Assembly (NCBI GenBank): GCA_938023085.1
Contig: CALHDP010000093.1
Span: forward strand, 1 to 15,738
DNA: 15,738 nt
Direction: 5' to 3'
DNA from: an uncultured Collinsella sp.
GTDB taxonomy: Bacteria > Actinomycetota > Coriobacteriia > Coriobacteriales > Coriobacteriaceae
In this document: piece after piece, positions 7,167-12,896 of the stretch
Numbering within the stretch: position 1 is the stretch's first letter
How the letters are laid out: every line of letters starts with the position of its first letter
Translations under genes and position numbers: made by a program
The notes under the pieces: model-generated
Told to the model about the DNA's origin: nothing
Database searches by the model: none
Seen by the model: the letters and a program-made list of their open reading frames with translations, nothing else

Positions 7167-7201
7167 ATACCGTTCATCGCACTTTGTTGACCGTTCGGGG
7201 G
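7167..7201 (+). promoter_or_regulatory. Putative activator operator of arcA copy 1
   Basis: Two direct copies of ACCGTTC(A/G) lie at 7169-7176 and 7190-7197, separated by 13 bp (repeat period 21 bp, two helical turns). The second runs on into GGGGG. The same arrangement, with the same distances to the TATA-like box, precedes arcA copy 2 (10258-10290). The position just upstream of a weak -35 suits an activator that contacts RNA polymerase. The regulator is unknown; it does not match the classic ArgR box. Confidence 0.6.
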
Positions 7202-7206
7202 CGAGG

Positions 7207-7235
7207 TGGAATTGCGGGTGGAATTTGGATATAAC
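7207..7235 (+). promoter_or_regulatory. Probable promoter of arcA copy 1
   Basis: TATAAC (7230-7235) is a good -10 box. The hexamer 17 bp upstream, TGGAAT (7207-7212), is a poor -35. The same TGGAA-N-spacer-TTGGATATAA layout is found before arcA copy 2. A weak -35 with an upstream repeated site fits activator-dependent transcription. Transcription would start near 7242, giving a leader of about 75 nt. Confidence 0.6.
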
Positions 7236-7252
7236 TAGAGCTGTCAGCAAGC

Positions 7253-7296
7253 AGTGCCCGTTACGGAAGGGCGCTGAGAGATTCGGCCGAAAGGCC
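7253..7296 (+). promoter_or_regulatory. Two-hairpin 5' leader of arcA copy 1
   Basis: Hairpin 1 pairs AGTGCCC (7253-7259) with GGGCGCT (7269-7275), including one G-U pair. Hairpin 2 is GGCC-GAAA-GGCC (7285-7296), with a GNRA-type loop. Both hairpins have counterparts with changed sequence but kept pairing before arcA copy 2. GTCAGCAA and ACGGA are conserved in both leaders. It ends 13 nt before the GGAGG ribosome site. Confidence 0.5.
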
Positions 7297-8557
7297 CGAA
7301 AGAAAGGTAGGAGGCCATGACGAAAGGTCTGCACGTGCCTTCCGAGATCGGCAAGCTCAGGAAGGTCTGCCTGCACCGTCCCGGCGACGAGCTCCTCAAC
7401 CTGCCGCCCGACGAGCTCGAGCGACTCCTGTTCGACGACGTCCCGTTCCTGGAGGTCGCGCAGCAGGAGCACGACACCTTCGCCCAGATCCTGAGGGACC
7501 AGGGCGTGGAGGTCCTCTATCTCGAGAACCTCGTCGCTGAGGTGTTCGACCAGGTCCCCGGCGCCCGCGCCGAGTTCACCGACCAGTACATCGCCGAGGC
7601 CGGCATCCGCGGCCAGCACATGCCGCAGATCGTCCGCGAGAAGCTGGACTCCATCGAGGACAACCTCGAGTTCGTCAAGAAGACCATGGCCGGCATGACC
7701 AAGTCCGAGATAGACATGCCCCTCACGGCGTCCACGACCCTCGACTCCCTGGTCAACTCCGAGTCCGAGTCCGACCTGATCATCGACCCGATGCCCAACC
7801 TCTACTTCACCCGCGACCCGTTCGCGGTCGTCGGCGAGGGCGTCAACCTCAACCGCATGTACTCGGTCACCCGCAACCGCGAGACCCTGTACGGCAAGTA
7901 CATCTTCAAGTACCACCCCGACTACAAGGACGTCTCGCTGTACTTCCGCCGCGACTGCCAGTTCCACACCGAGGGCGGCGACGTGCTGAACATCAACGAG
8001 AAGACCCTCGCCGTCGGCATCTCCCAGCGCACCCAGGCCGCCGCGATCGACGTCATGGCCCAGAACATCTTCTGGAACTCCGACTCCAAGGTCGAGCGCA
8101 TCCTGGCCTTCGACATCCCGGTCTCGCGCGCCTTCATGCACCTCGACACGGTCTTCACCCAGATCGACGTCGATAAGTTCACGATCCACCCCGCCATCAT
8201 GGGCACCCTGCGCGTCTACGAGCTGACCGCCGGCAAGAACCCGGGCGACGTGAACATCCGCCTGATCGAGGACACCCTCGAGCACGTCCTGGAGGACGCC
8301 ACCGGCGTCGACCAGGTCAAGCTGATCCCCTGCGGCGGCGGCGACCCGATCGCGGCCTCCCGCGAGCAGTGGAACGACGGCTCCAACACCCTGTGCGTCG
8401 AGCCCGGCAAGATCTGCGTCTACGCCCGCAACACCGTCACCAACGACGTGCTGTACAAGGAGGGCCTGGACCTTCTCGTCGTGCCCTCCGCCGAGCTCTC
8501 CCGCGGCCGCGGCGGCCCGCGCTGCATGAGCATGCCCTTCTGGCGCGAGGACCTCTA
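7293..8557 (+). repeat. Direct repeat, copy 1 (1265 bp, arcA)
   Basis: This block reads identically to 10383-11647 when the two are compared line by line. It starts 24 bp before the arcA start codon and ends at the second base of the stop codon, which is TAG here and TAA in the other copy. Outside the block the flanks diverge at once, although related leader and promoter motifs continue upstream. Confidence 0.93.
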
Positions 8558-8558
8558 G
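7317..8558 (+). CDS. arcA: Arginine deiminase, copy 1
   Basis: The 413-residue enzyme hydrolyses L-arginine to L-citrulline and ammonia, the first step of the ADI pathway, in the cytoplasm. Length and motifs are those of bacterial arginine deiminases. The guanidine-binding D167 is in YFTRDPF, E219 in HTEGGDVL, H275 and D277 in FMHLDTVFTQID, and the nucleophile C403 in GGPRCMSMP near the C-terminus. The ribosome site TAGGAGG sits 3 nt before the ATG, fixing the start. Codons are almost all C- or G-ending, more so than in the ppk1 or arcT genes nearby, suggesting very high expression. The protein is identical to the product of 10407-11648. It is followed by three hairpins and then an arcT-like gene. 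Confidence 0.97.
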   Translation: MTKGLHVPSEIGKLRKVCLHRPGDELLNLPPDELERLLFDDVPFLEVAQQEHDTFAQILRDQGVEVLYLENLVAEVFDQVPGARAEFTDQYIAEAGIRGQHMPQIVREKLDSIEDNLEFVKKTMAGMTKSEIDMPLTASTTLDSLVNSESESDLIIDPMPNLYFTRDPFAVVGEGVNLNRMYSVTRNRETLYGKYIFKYHPDYKDVSLYFRRDCQFHTEGGDVLNINEKTLAVGISQRTQAAAIDVMAQNIFWNSDSKVERILAFDIPVSRAFMHLDTVFTQIDVDKFTIHPAIMGTLRVYELTAGKNPGDVNIRLIEDTLEHVLEDATGVDQVKLIPCGGGDPIAASREQWNDGSNTLCVEPGKICVYARNTVTNDVLYKEGLDLLVVPSAELSRGRGGPRCMSMPFWREDL

Positions 8559-8652
8559 GGTCTTCAAGGACCCGTACAGGTCATAATACATACATCTAGC
8601 TGCCATTAGATGTCTCCCATTGGGGCGGTGCGGGTTTTCGCACCGCCCCAAT
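8558..8652 (+). terminator. Three hairpins ending in a terminator after arcA copy 1
   Basis: GGGTC/GACCC (8558-8562 with 8569-8573) starts on the last base of the stop codon. ACATCTA/TAGATGT (8592-8598 with 8607-8613) follows. A strong 14-bp stem, ATTGGGGCGGTGCG (8619-8632) with 8639-8652, closes the series. Only a weak T-run follows (tcttgt), so some transcripts may read on into the aminotransferase gene 55 bp downstream. Confidence 0.7.
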
Positions 8653-8707
8653 CTTGTATGAGGAACGTCAACACGATTGGATGACTGCTTTTGTAAGGAG
8701 CTTGGCC

Positions 8708-9832
8708 ATGGACATCAAGACGATTGGCGTTGAGGAATGGCTCAACGTTTGGGAGAAGAGCGCCACGTGGGACATCGCCCAGTCGACGATCTCGTCGCTC
8801 ACCATGGGCGAGCTGCGCGCGCTCGATGAGCAGGGCGGCGCCACGTTCTACGAGCGCCTGGACCGCGAGAAGATGAACTACGGCTGGATCGAGGGCTCGC
8901 CGGAGTTTAAGGCCGAGGTTGCCAAGCTGTATCGTCGCGAGGTCAATCCCGATCACATTCTGCAGACCAATGGCTGCACGGGCGCTAACCTCAACGCCAT
9001 CATGGCTGTGGTCGAACCCGGCGACCACGTTATCGCCGAGTGGCCCACCTATGCGCCGCTCTACGAGATTCCGCGCACGCTGGGCGCCGAGGTCGAGTAT
9101 TGGGAGCTACGCGAAGAGCTCGGCTGGAAGCCCGATATCGAGGAACTCAAGCGCTTGGTGCGCCCCGACACCAAGCTCATCTGCATCAACAACGCATCGA
9201 ACCCCATCGGTACGGTGCTCGATGCCGATATGCTCGGCCAGATTGCCGAGATCGCCCGTTCGGTGGGCGCCTACGTGCTGAGTGACGAGGTGTATCTGCC
9301 TCTCGAAAATACTGAGTCCTTTATGTCGATGGTCGACGTGTACGAGAGGGCCATTGTCACCAACTCGTTGTCGAAGACCTATTCGACGCCTGCGGCCCGC
9401 GTGGGCTGGGTCGTGGCCGACGAAGAGGTGTCCAACCGCATCCGTACCTATCGCGATTACACCATGATCTGCGGCGGAGTGTTCAACGATGACCTGGCGA
9501 CCTATGTGCTTGAGCACAAGGATAAGATTCTCGAGCGCAATCGCAAGATCGTGTTTGGCAACCGCGATATCGCGCAGGCTTGGATCGATACGCAGCATCG
9601 CGTTTCCTGGACGGCCCCGCAGGGCGTGTCCACCTCGTTTATCCAGCTGGATATTCCCGAGGATGACGAGGAGTTCTGCAGGCGCCTGCTGTCCGAGAGG
9701 GGAGTGCTGCTGGTACCCGGTAGCCGTTTTGAGCTTCCCTGCGGCGCACGCCTGGGCTACTGCGCGAGCGAGGACGTTCTGCGCGAGGGCCTGAGGCTGT
9801 TGGACGAGGCACTGGCGGAGTTTGATCGCTAG
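8708..9832 (+). CDS. arcT: PLP-dependent class I/II aminotransferase, ArcT-like
   Basis: The 374-residue protein has the fold-type I aminotransferase motifs: NNASNPIGTV (161-170) with N165, LSDEVY (191-196) with D193 and Y196 contacting the cofactor, and SLSKTYSTPAARVGW (220-234) with K223 as the Schiff-base lysine. R348 in ARLGY is the likely carboxylate-binding arginine. ADI operons of lactic acid bacteria carry an aminotransferase called ArcT, reported in Lactococcus to act on alanine. The position here, between two arcA genes, supports the same name, but the substrate is inferred from context. The start at 8708 is chosen over an in-frame ATG 18 codons upstream because AAGGAG lies 8 nt before it. 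It probably depends on read-through from arcA copy 1, since no clear promoter is seen in the short gap. Confidence 0.88.
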   Translation: MDIKTIGVEEWLNVWEKSATWDIAQSTISSLTMGELRALDEQGGATFYERLDREKMNYGWIEGSPEFKAEVAKLYRREVNPDHILQTNGCTGANLNAIMAVVEPGDHVIAEWPTYAPLYEIPRTLGAEVEYWELREELGWKPDIEELKRLVRPDTKLICINNASNPIGTVLDADMLGQIAEIARSVGAYVLSDEVYLPLENTESFMSMVDVYERAIVTNSLSKTYSTPAARVGWVVADEEVSNRIRTYRDYTMICGGVFNDDLATYVLEHKDKILERNRKIVFGNRDIAQAWIDTQHRVSWTAPQGVSTSFIQLDIPEDDEEFCRRLLSERGVLLVPGSRFELPCGARLGYCASEDVLREGLRLLDEALAEFDR

Positions 9833-9881
9833 GATTCCGATGATCTTCGAGGGCCTTATCCAAATTGGTCGAAGATAATCG

Positions 9882-9921
9882 AAAACGGATCCGTTTCCCT
9901 AGGGGAAGCGGATCCGTTTTT
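9882..9921 (+). terminator. Strong intrinsic terminator after arcT
   Basis: AAAACGGATCCG (9882-9893) pairs with CGGATCCGTTTT (9909-9920), with further inner pairing TTCCC/GGGAA, and ends in a T-run. The A-tract on the left arm makes it work in both directions. It closes the arcA1-arcT unit. Confidence 0.9.
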
Positions 9922-10255
9922 CCATACCGAGAAGTCAAGTTGTTACAAATGGGGCCGTAAAGCGAGTCGGTATCCGCCGGGCCTTATACTGAGCTTCCGG
10001 TGAACGGTATCAAGCGTCTGGTAAACGGTAATTTGTTTACCAGAAATGAATAGGACAAACTTTTTTCTGAATAAAAATGAAAATGGTTGAGACGTGGTAC
10101 GAATCGCTAATTCTATTCATAGCTTTATTGGAAATATACAATTTGAGGGTGGTTTAACAAAGTTTAGTTCCATTTGATTTCTGGATTGAAAACGCGTTTA
10201 AGCACGTAAATACGCTTTATTAAGATGAAGTGTGCCATGCGTGAAGTATATGTGT
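9922..10255. promoter_or_regulatory. Upstream control region of arcA copy 2
   Basis: There is no plausible gene. Recognisable sites are TGAACGGTATC (10001-10011), identical to 6856-6866; TAAACGGTAA (10022-10031); and a perfect 9-bp inverted repeat, CTGGTAAAC (10018-10026) with GTTTACCAG (10035-10043), separated by 8 bp. The remainder, about 10050-10250, is A/T-rich like the region before arcA copy 1. The sites look like distal operators, possibly for DNA looping to the promoter about 300 bp away. Confidence 0.5.
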
Positions 10256-10290
10256 ATGCCGTTCACCCCCTATAAAAAACCGTTCGGGGG
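10256..10290 (+). promoter_or_regulatory. Putative activator operator of arcA copy 2
   Basis: GCCGTTCA (10258-10265) and ACCGTTCG (10279-10286) are direct repeats 13 bp apart, the second continuing into GGGG. The distances between the repeats (21 bp period) and from each repeat to the TATA-like box (61 and 40 bp) are exactly those at arcA copy 1, while the sequence between them is different. That is the pattern expected of a selected protein-binding site. Confidence 0.62.
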
Positions 10291-10295
10291 CAAGG

Positions 10296-10324
10296 TGGAA
10301 GTATGAGCTGATTTTGGATATAAA
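10296..10324 (+). promoter_or_regulatory. Probable promoter of arcA copy 2
   Basis: TATAAA (10319-10324) with TGGAAG (10296-10301) 17 bp upstream copies the layout before arcA copy 1, including the TTTGGATATAA string. It drives the arcA2-arcB(-arcD) unit. Confidence 0.6.
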
Positions 10325-10339
10325 TATGTCGTCAGCAAT

Positions 10340-10386
10340 AACGCCTCACACGGAGGGGCGCTAACGAATCGGCCCTGACAAGGGCC
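10340..10386 (+). promoter_or_regulatory. Two-hairpin 5' leader of arcA copy 2
   Basis: Hairpin 1 pairs AACGCCTC (10340-10347) with GGGGCGCT (10355-10362) with one mismatch and one G-U. Hairpin 2 is GGCCCT-GACA-AGGGCC (10371-10386). Compared with arcA copy 1, hairpin 2 is longer and has another loop, and hairpin 1 has other bases, but both remain paired. Confidence 0.5.
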
Positions 10387-11647
10387 CGAAAGAAAGGTAG
10401 GAGGCCATGACGAAAGGTCTGCACGTGCCTTCCGAGATCGGCAAGCTCAGGAAGGTCTGCCTGCACCGTCCCGGCGACGAGCTCCTCAACCTGCCGCCCG
10501 ACGAGCTCGAGCGACTCCTGTTCGACGACGTCCCGTTCCTGGAGGTCGCGCAGCAGGAGCACGACACCTTCGCCCAGATCCTGAGGGACCAGGGCGTGGA
10601 GGTCCTCTATCTCGAGAACCTCGTCGCTGAGGTGTTCGACCAGGTCCCCGGCGCCCGCGCCGAGTTCACCGACCAGTACATCGCCGAGGCCGGCATCCGC
10701 GGCCAGCACATGCCGCAGATCGTCCGCGAGAAGCTGGACTCCATCGAGGACAACCTCGAGTTCGTCAAGAAGACCATGGCCGGCATGACCAAGTCCGAGA
10801 TAGACATGCCCCTCACGGCGTCCACGACCCTCGACTCCCTGGTCAACTCCGAGTCCGAGTCCGACCTGATCATCGACCCGATGCCCAACCTCTACTTCAC
10901 CCGCGACCCGTTCGCGGTCGTCGGCGAGGGCGTCAACCTCAACCGCATGTACTCGGTCACCCGCAACCGCGAGACCCTGTACGGCAAGTACATCTTCAAG
11001 TACCACCCCGACTACAAGGACGTCTCGCTGTACTTCCGCCGCGACTGCCAGTTCCACACCGAGGGCGGCGACGTGCTGAACATCAACGAGAAGACCCTCG
11101 CCGTCGGCATCTCCCAGCGCACCCAGGCCGCCGCGATCGACGTCATGGCCCAGAACATCTTCTGGAACTCCGACTCCAAGGTCGAGCGCATCCTGGCCTT
11201 CGACATCCCGGTCTCGCGCGCCTTCATGCACCTCGACACGGTCTTCACCCAGATCGACGTCGATAAGTTCACGATCCACCCCGCCATCATGGGCACCCTG
11301 CGCGTCTACGAGCTGACCGCCGGCAAGAACCCGGGCGACGTGAACATCCGCCTGATCGAGGACACCCTCGAGCACGTCCTGGAGGACGCCACCGGCGTCG
11401 ACCAGGTCAAGCTGATCCCCTGCGGCGGCGGCGACCCGATCGCGGCCTCCCGCGAGCAGTGGAACGACGGCTCCAACACCCTGTGCGTCGAGCCCGGCAA
11501 GATCTGCGTCTACGCCCGCAACACCGTCACCAACGACGTGCTGTACAAGGAGGGCCTGGACCTTCTCGTCGTGCCCTCCGCCGAGCTCTCCCGCGGCCGC
11601 GGCGGCCCGCGCTGCATGAGCATGCCCTTCTGGCGCGAGGACCTCTA
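10383..11647 (+). repeat. Direct repeat, copy 2 (1265 bp, arcA)
   Basis: Identical on reading to 7293-8557, with a constant offset of 3090 bp. The two copies are in the same orientation, so recombination between them would delete one arcA together with arcT and the intervening control region. Confidence 0.93.
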
Positions 11648-11648
11648 A
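10407..11648 (+). CDS. arcA: Arginine deiminase, copy 2
   Basis: The protein (413 residues) and nucleotide sequence are the same as for the gene at 7317-8558, including D167, E219, H275 and C403; only the stop codon differs (TAA here). It has its own promoter and leader with the same architecture but diverged sequence. It heads the unit with arcB, which starts 105 bp later. Together the two enzymes turn arginine into ornithine, ammonia and carbamoyl phosphate. Having two promoters for the same enzyme may raise dosage or allow different conditions of expression, a point the sequence cannot settle. An assembly duplication is unlikely because both flanks differ. Confidence 0.97.
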   Translation: MTKGLHVPSEIGKLRKVCLHRPGDELLNLPPDELERLLFDDVPFLEVAQQEHDTFAQILRDQGVEVLYLENLVAEVFDQVPGARAEFTDQYIAEAGIRGQHMPQIVREKLDSIEDNLEFVKKTMAGMTKSEIDMPLTASTTLDSLVNSESESDLIIDPMPNLYFTRDPFAVVGEGVNLNRMYSVTRNRETLYGKYIFKYHPDYKDVSLYFRRDCQFHTEGGDVLNINEKTLAVGISQRTQAAAIDVMAQNIFWNSDSKVERILAFDIPVSRAFMHLDTVFTQIDVDKFTIHPAIMGTLRVYELTAGKNPGDVNIRLIEDTLEHVLEDATGVDQVKLIPCGGGDPIAASREQWNDGSNTLCVEPGKICVYARNTVTNDVLYKEGLDLLVVPSAELSRGRGGPRCMSMPFWREDL

Positions 11649-11660
11649 GTCTTTCCGTTT

Positions 11661-11708
11661 CCGGTGCGGTCCCCCTACAACCGCACCGGCTTCGCCCGTT
11701 AAACGGGC
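11661..11708 (+). other. Two hairpins between arcA copy 2 and arcB
   Basis: CCGGTGCGGT (11661-11670) pairs perfectly with 11680-11689, and GCCCGT (11694-11699) with ACGGGC (11703-11708). Neither is followed by a T-run, so termination should be limited. They more likely protect the 3' end of the arcA transcript or tune the arcA:arcB ratio. Confidence 0.5.
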
Positions 11709-11753
11709 AACACTGATACTTACGTAATTCATTTCTTCGAAAGGAATCGAACC

Positions 11754-12749
11754 ATGGGTGTTAACCTCTCCGGCCGTAGCTTCCTCAAGCTTCTCGACCT
11801 CACCACCGAGGAGATCGAGTACCTGCTCAAGCTCTCCAAGAACTTCAAGGATATGAAGCGCGCTGGCGTTCCGCATCGCTATCTCGAGGGCAAGAACATC
11901 GTTCTGCTCTTCCAGAAGACCTCCACTCGTACCCGCTGCGCCTTCGAGGTCGGCGGCATGGACCTGGGCATGGGCGTGACCTATCTCGATCCCGGTTCGT
12001 CGCAGATGGGCAAGAAGGAGTCCATCGAGGACACCGCCCGCGTTCTCGGCCGCATGTATGACGGCATCGAGTTCCGTGGCTTTGCCCAGGACGACGTCGA
12101 GGAGCTCGCTGCTAAGTCCGGCGTGCCCGTGTGGAACGGCCTGACCACTGAGTGGCATCCCACCCAGATGCTCGCCGATATCCTGACCGTCCAGGAGAAC
12201 TTCAACTACGACATCAAGGGCAAGACCCTCGTCTTCATGGGCGACTGCAAGAACAACGTCGCTCGCTCCCTCATGGTCGTCTGCTCCAAGCTCGGCATGA
12301 ACTTCGTGGCCTGCGGCCCCGAGGAGTGCATGCCCGCCGACGACGTCATCGAGGCCTGCAAGCCCATCGCCGAGGCCAACGGTTGCACCATCAAGCTGAC
12401 CACCGACGTCAAGGACGGCGTCACCGGTGCCGACGTTATCTACACCGACGTGTGGGTCTCCATGGGCGAGCCCGACGAGGTCTGGGCCGAGCGCATCGCT
12501 CAGCTCACCCCGTATCGTGTTACCTCCGAGGTCATGGCTATGGCCAACCCGGGTGCCATCTTCCTGCACTGCCTGCCCAGCTTCCACGACACCAACACCA
12601 CGATTGGCGCCGAGAAGTGCGAGCAGTTCGGCATCACCGAGCAGGAGGTCACCGACGAGGTCTTCGAGAGCCCCGCTTCCAAGGTCTTCGACGAGGCCGA
12701 GAACCGCATGCACACCATCAAGGCTGTCATGTACGCCACGCTCAAGTAA
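11754..12749 (+). CDS. arcB: Catabolic ornithine carbamoyltransferase
   Basis: The 331-residue enzyme interconverts citrulline plus phosphate with ornithine plus carbamoyl phosphate, the second ADI step. Carbamoyl-phosphate-binding STRTR is at 57-61, HPTQ at 135-138, the ornithine-binding DVWVSMG loop at 232-238, and the catalytic HCLP at 272-275 with C273. Length and context favour the catabolic ArcB over the biosynthetic ArgF, although sequence alone separates them poorly. A ribosome site (AAAGGAA) lies 8 nt before the ATG. It lies between arcA copy 2 and the transporter gene. Codons are C/G-rich but less extreme than in arcA. Confidence 0.96.
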   Translation: MGVNLSGRSFLKLLDLTTEEIEYLLKLSKNFKDMKRAGVPHRYLEGKNIVLLFQKTSTRTRCAFEVGGMDLGMGVTYLDPGSSQMGKKESIEDTARVLGRMYDGIEFRGFAQDDVEELAAKSGVPVWNGLTTEWHPTQMLADILTVQENFNYDIKGKTLVFMGDCKNNVARSLMVVCSKLGMNFVACGPEECMPADDVIEACKPIAEANGCTIKLTTDVKDGVTGADVIYTDVWVSMGEPDEVWAERIAQLTPYRVTSEVMAMANPGAIFLHCLPSFHDTNTTIGAEKCEQFGITEQEVTDEVFESPASKVFDEAENRMHTIKAVMYATLK

Positions 12750-12765
12750 GAGCATCTAGCATCTC

Positions 12766-12802
12766 GCTCGGGGTGTATTGCTGCACACCCCGAGCAGTTT
12801 TA
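12766..12802 (+). terminator. Intrinsic terminator after arcB
   Basis: GCTCGGGGTGT (12766-12776) pairs with ACACCCCGAGC (12785-12795), followed by AGTTTTA. This separates arcB from the transporter gene, whose expression then needs read-through or its own start; TAATAAT at 12807-12813 could be a -10 box. Confidence 0.8.
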
Positions 12803-12812
12803 TCTGGTAATA

Positions 12813-12863
12813 ATCTCGCATCAAGCGGCAGGCACGGCACGGAAGAGCCGCTTCTGGCGAGAT
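12813..12863 (+). other. Structured leader of arcD
   Basis: ATCTCGC (12813-12819) pairs with GCGAGAT (12857-12863), and inside it AAGCGGC (12823-12829) pairs with GCCGCTT (12847-12853), separated by a symmetric 3-by-3 internal loop and closed by a 17-nt loop. No T-run follows; the ribosome site (AGGGGGG) begins 18 nt later. It may be a regulatory or stabilising 5' structure. Confidence 0.5.
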
Positions 12864-12896
12864 CAGTAAATGATTTATGAAGGGGGGATGAGAACT

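Noticed and set aside
7187..7192. TTGACC as the -35 box of arcA copy 1
   Set aside because: It lies 37 bp before TATAAC, too far for a sigma-70 promoter, and is not conserved before copy 2; the overlap with the repeated ACCGTTCG site explains the match.
7122..8651. Minus-strand open frame of 509 codons opposite arcA copy 1
   Set aside because: It is the mirror of a gene using nearly only C/G-ending codons, which removes stops from the opposite strand. Its translation is low-complexity (Val/Asp/Gly/Leu) and resembles no protein.
7293..11647. Composite mobile element bounded by the arcA direct repeats
   Set aside because: There is no transposase, terminal inverted repeat or target duplication; the repeat edges coincide with gene limits, which fits gene conversion better.
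10332..12755. Minus-strand open frame of 807 codons opposite arcA copy 2 and arcB
   Set aside because: Same cause as for copy 1; it crosses two real genes and a control region and has the same artificial composition.
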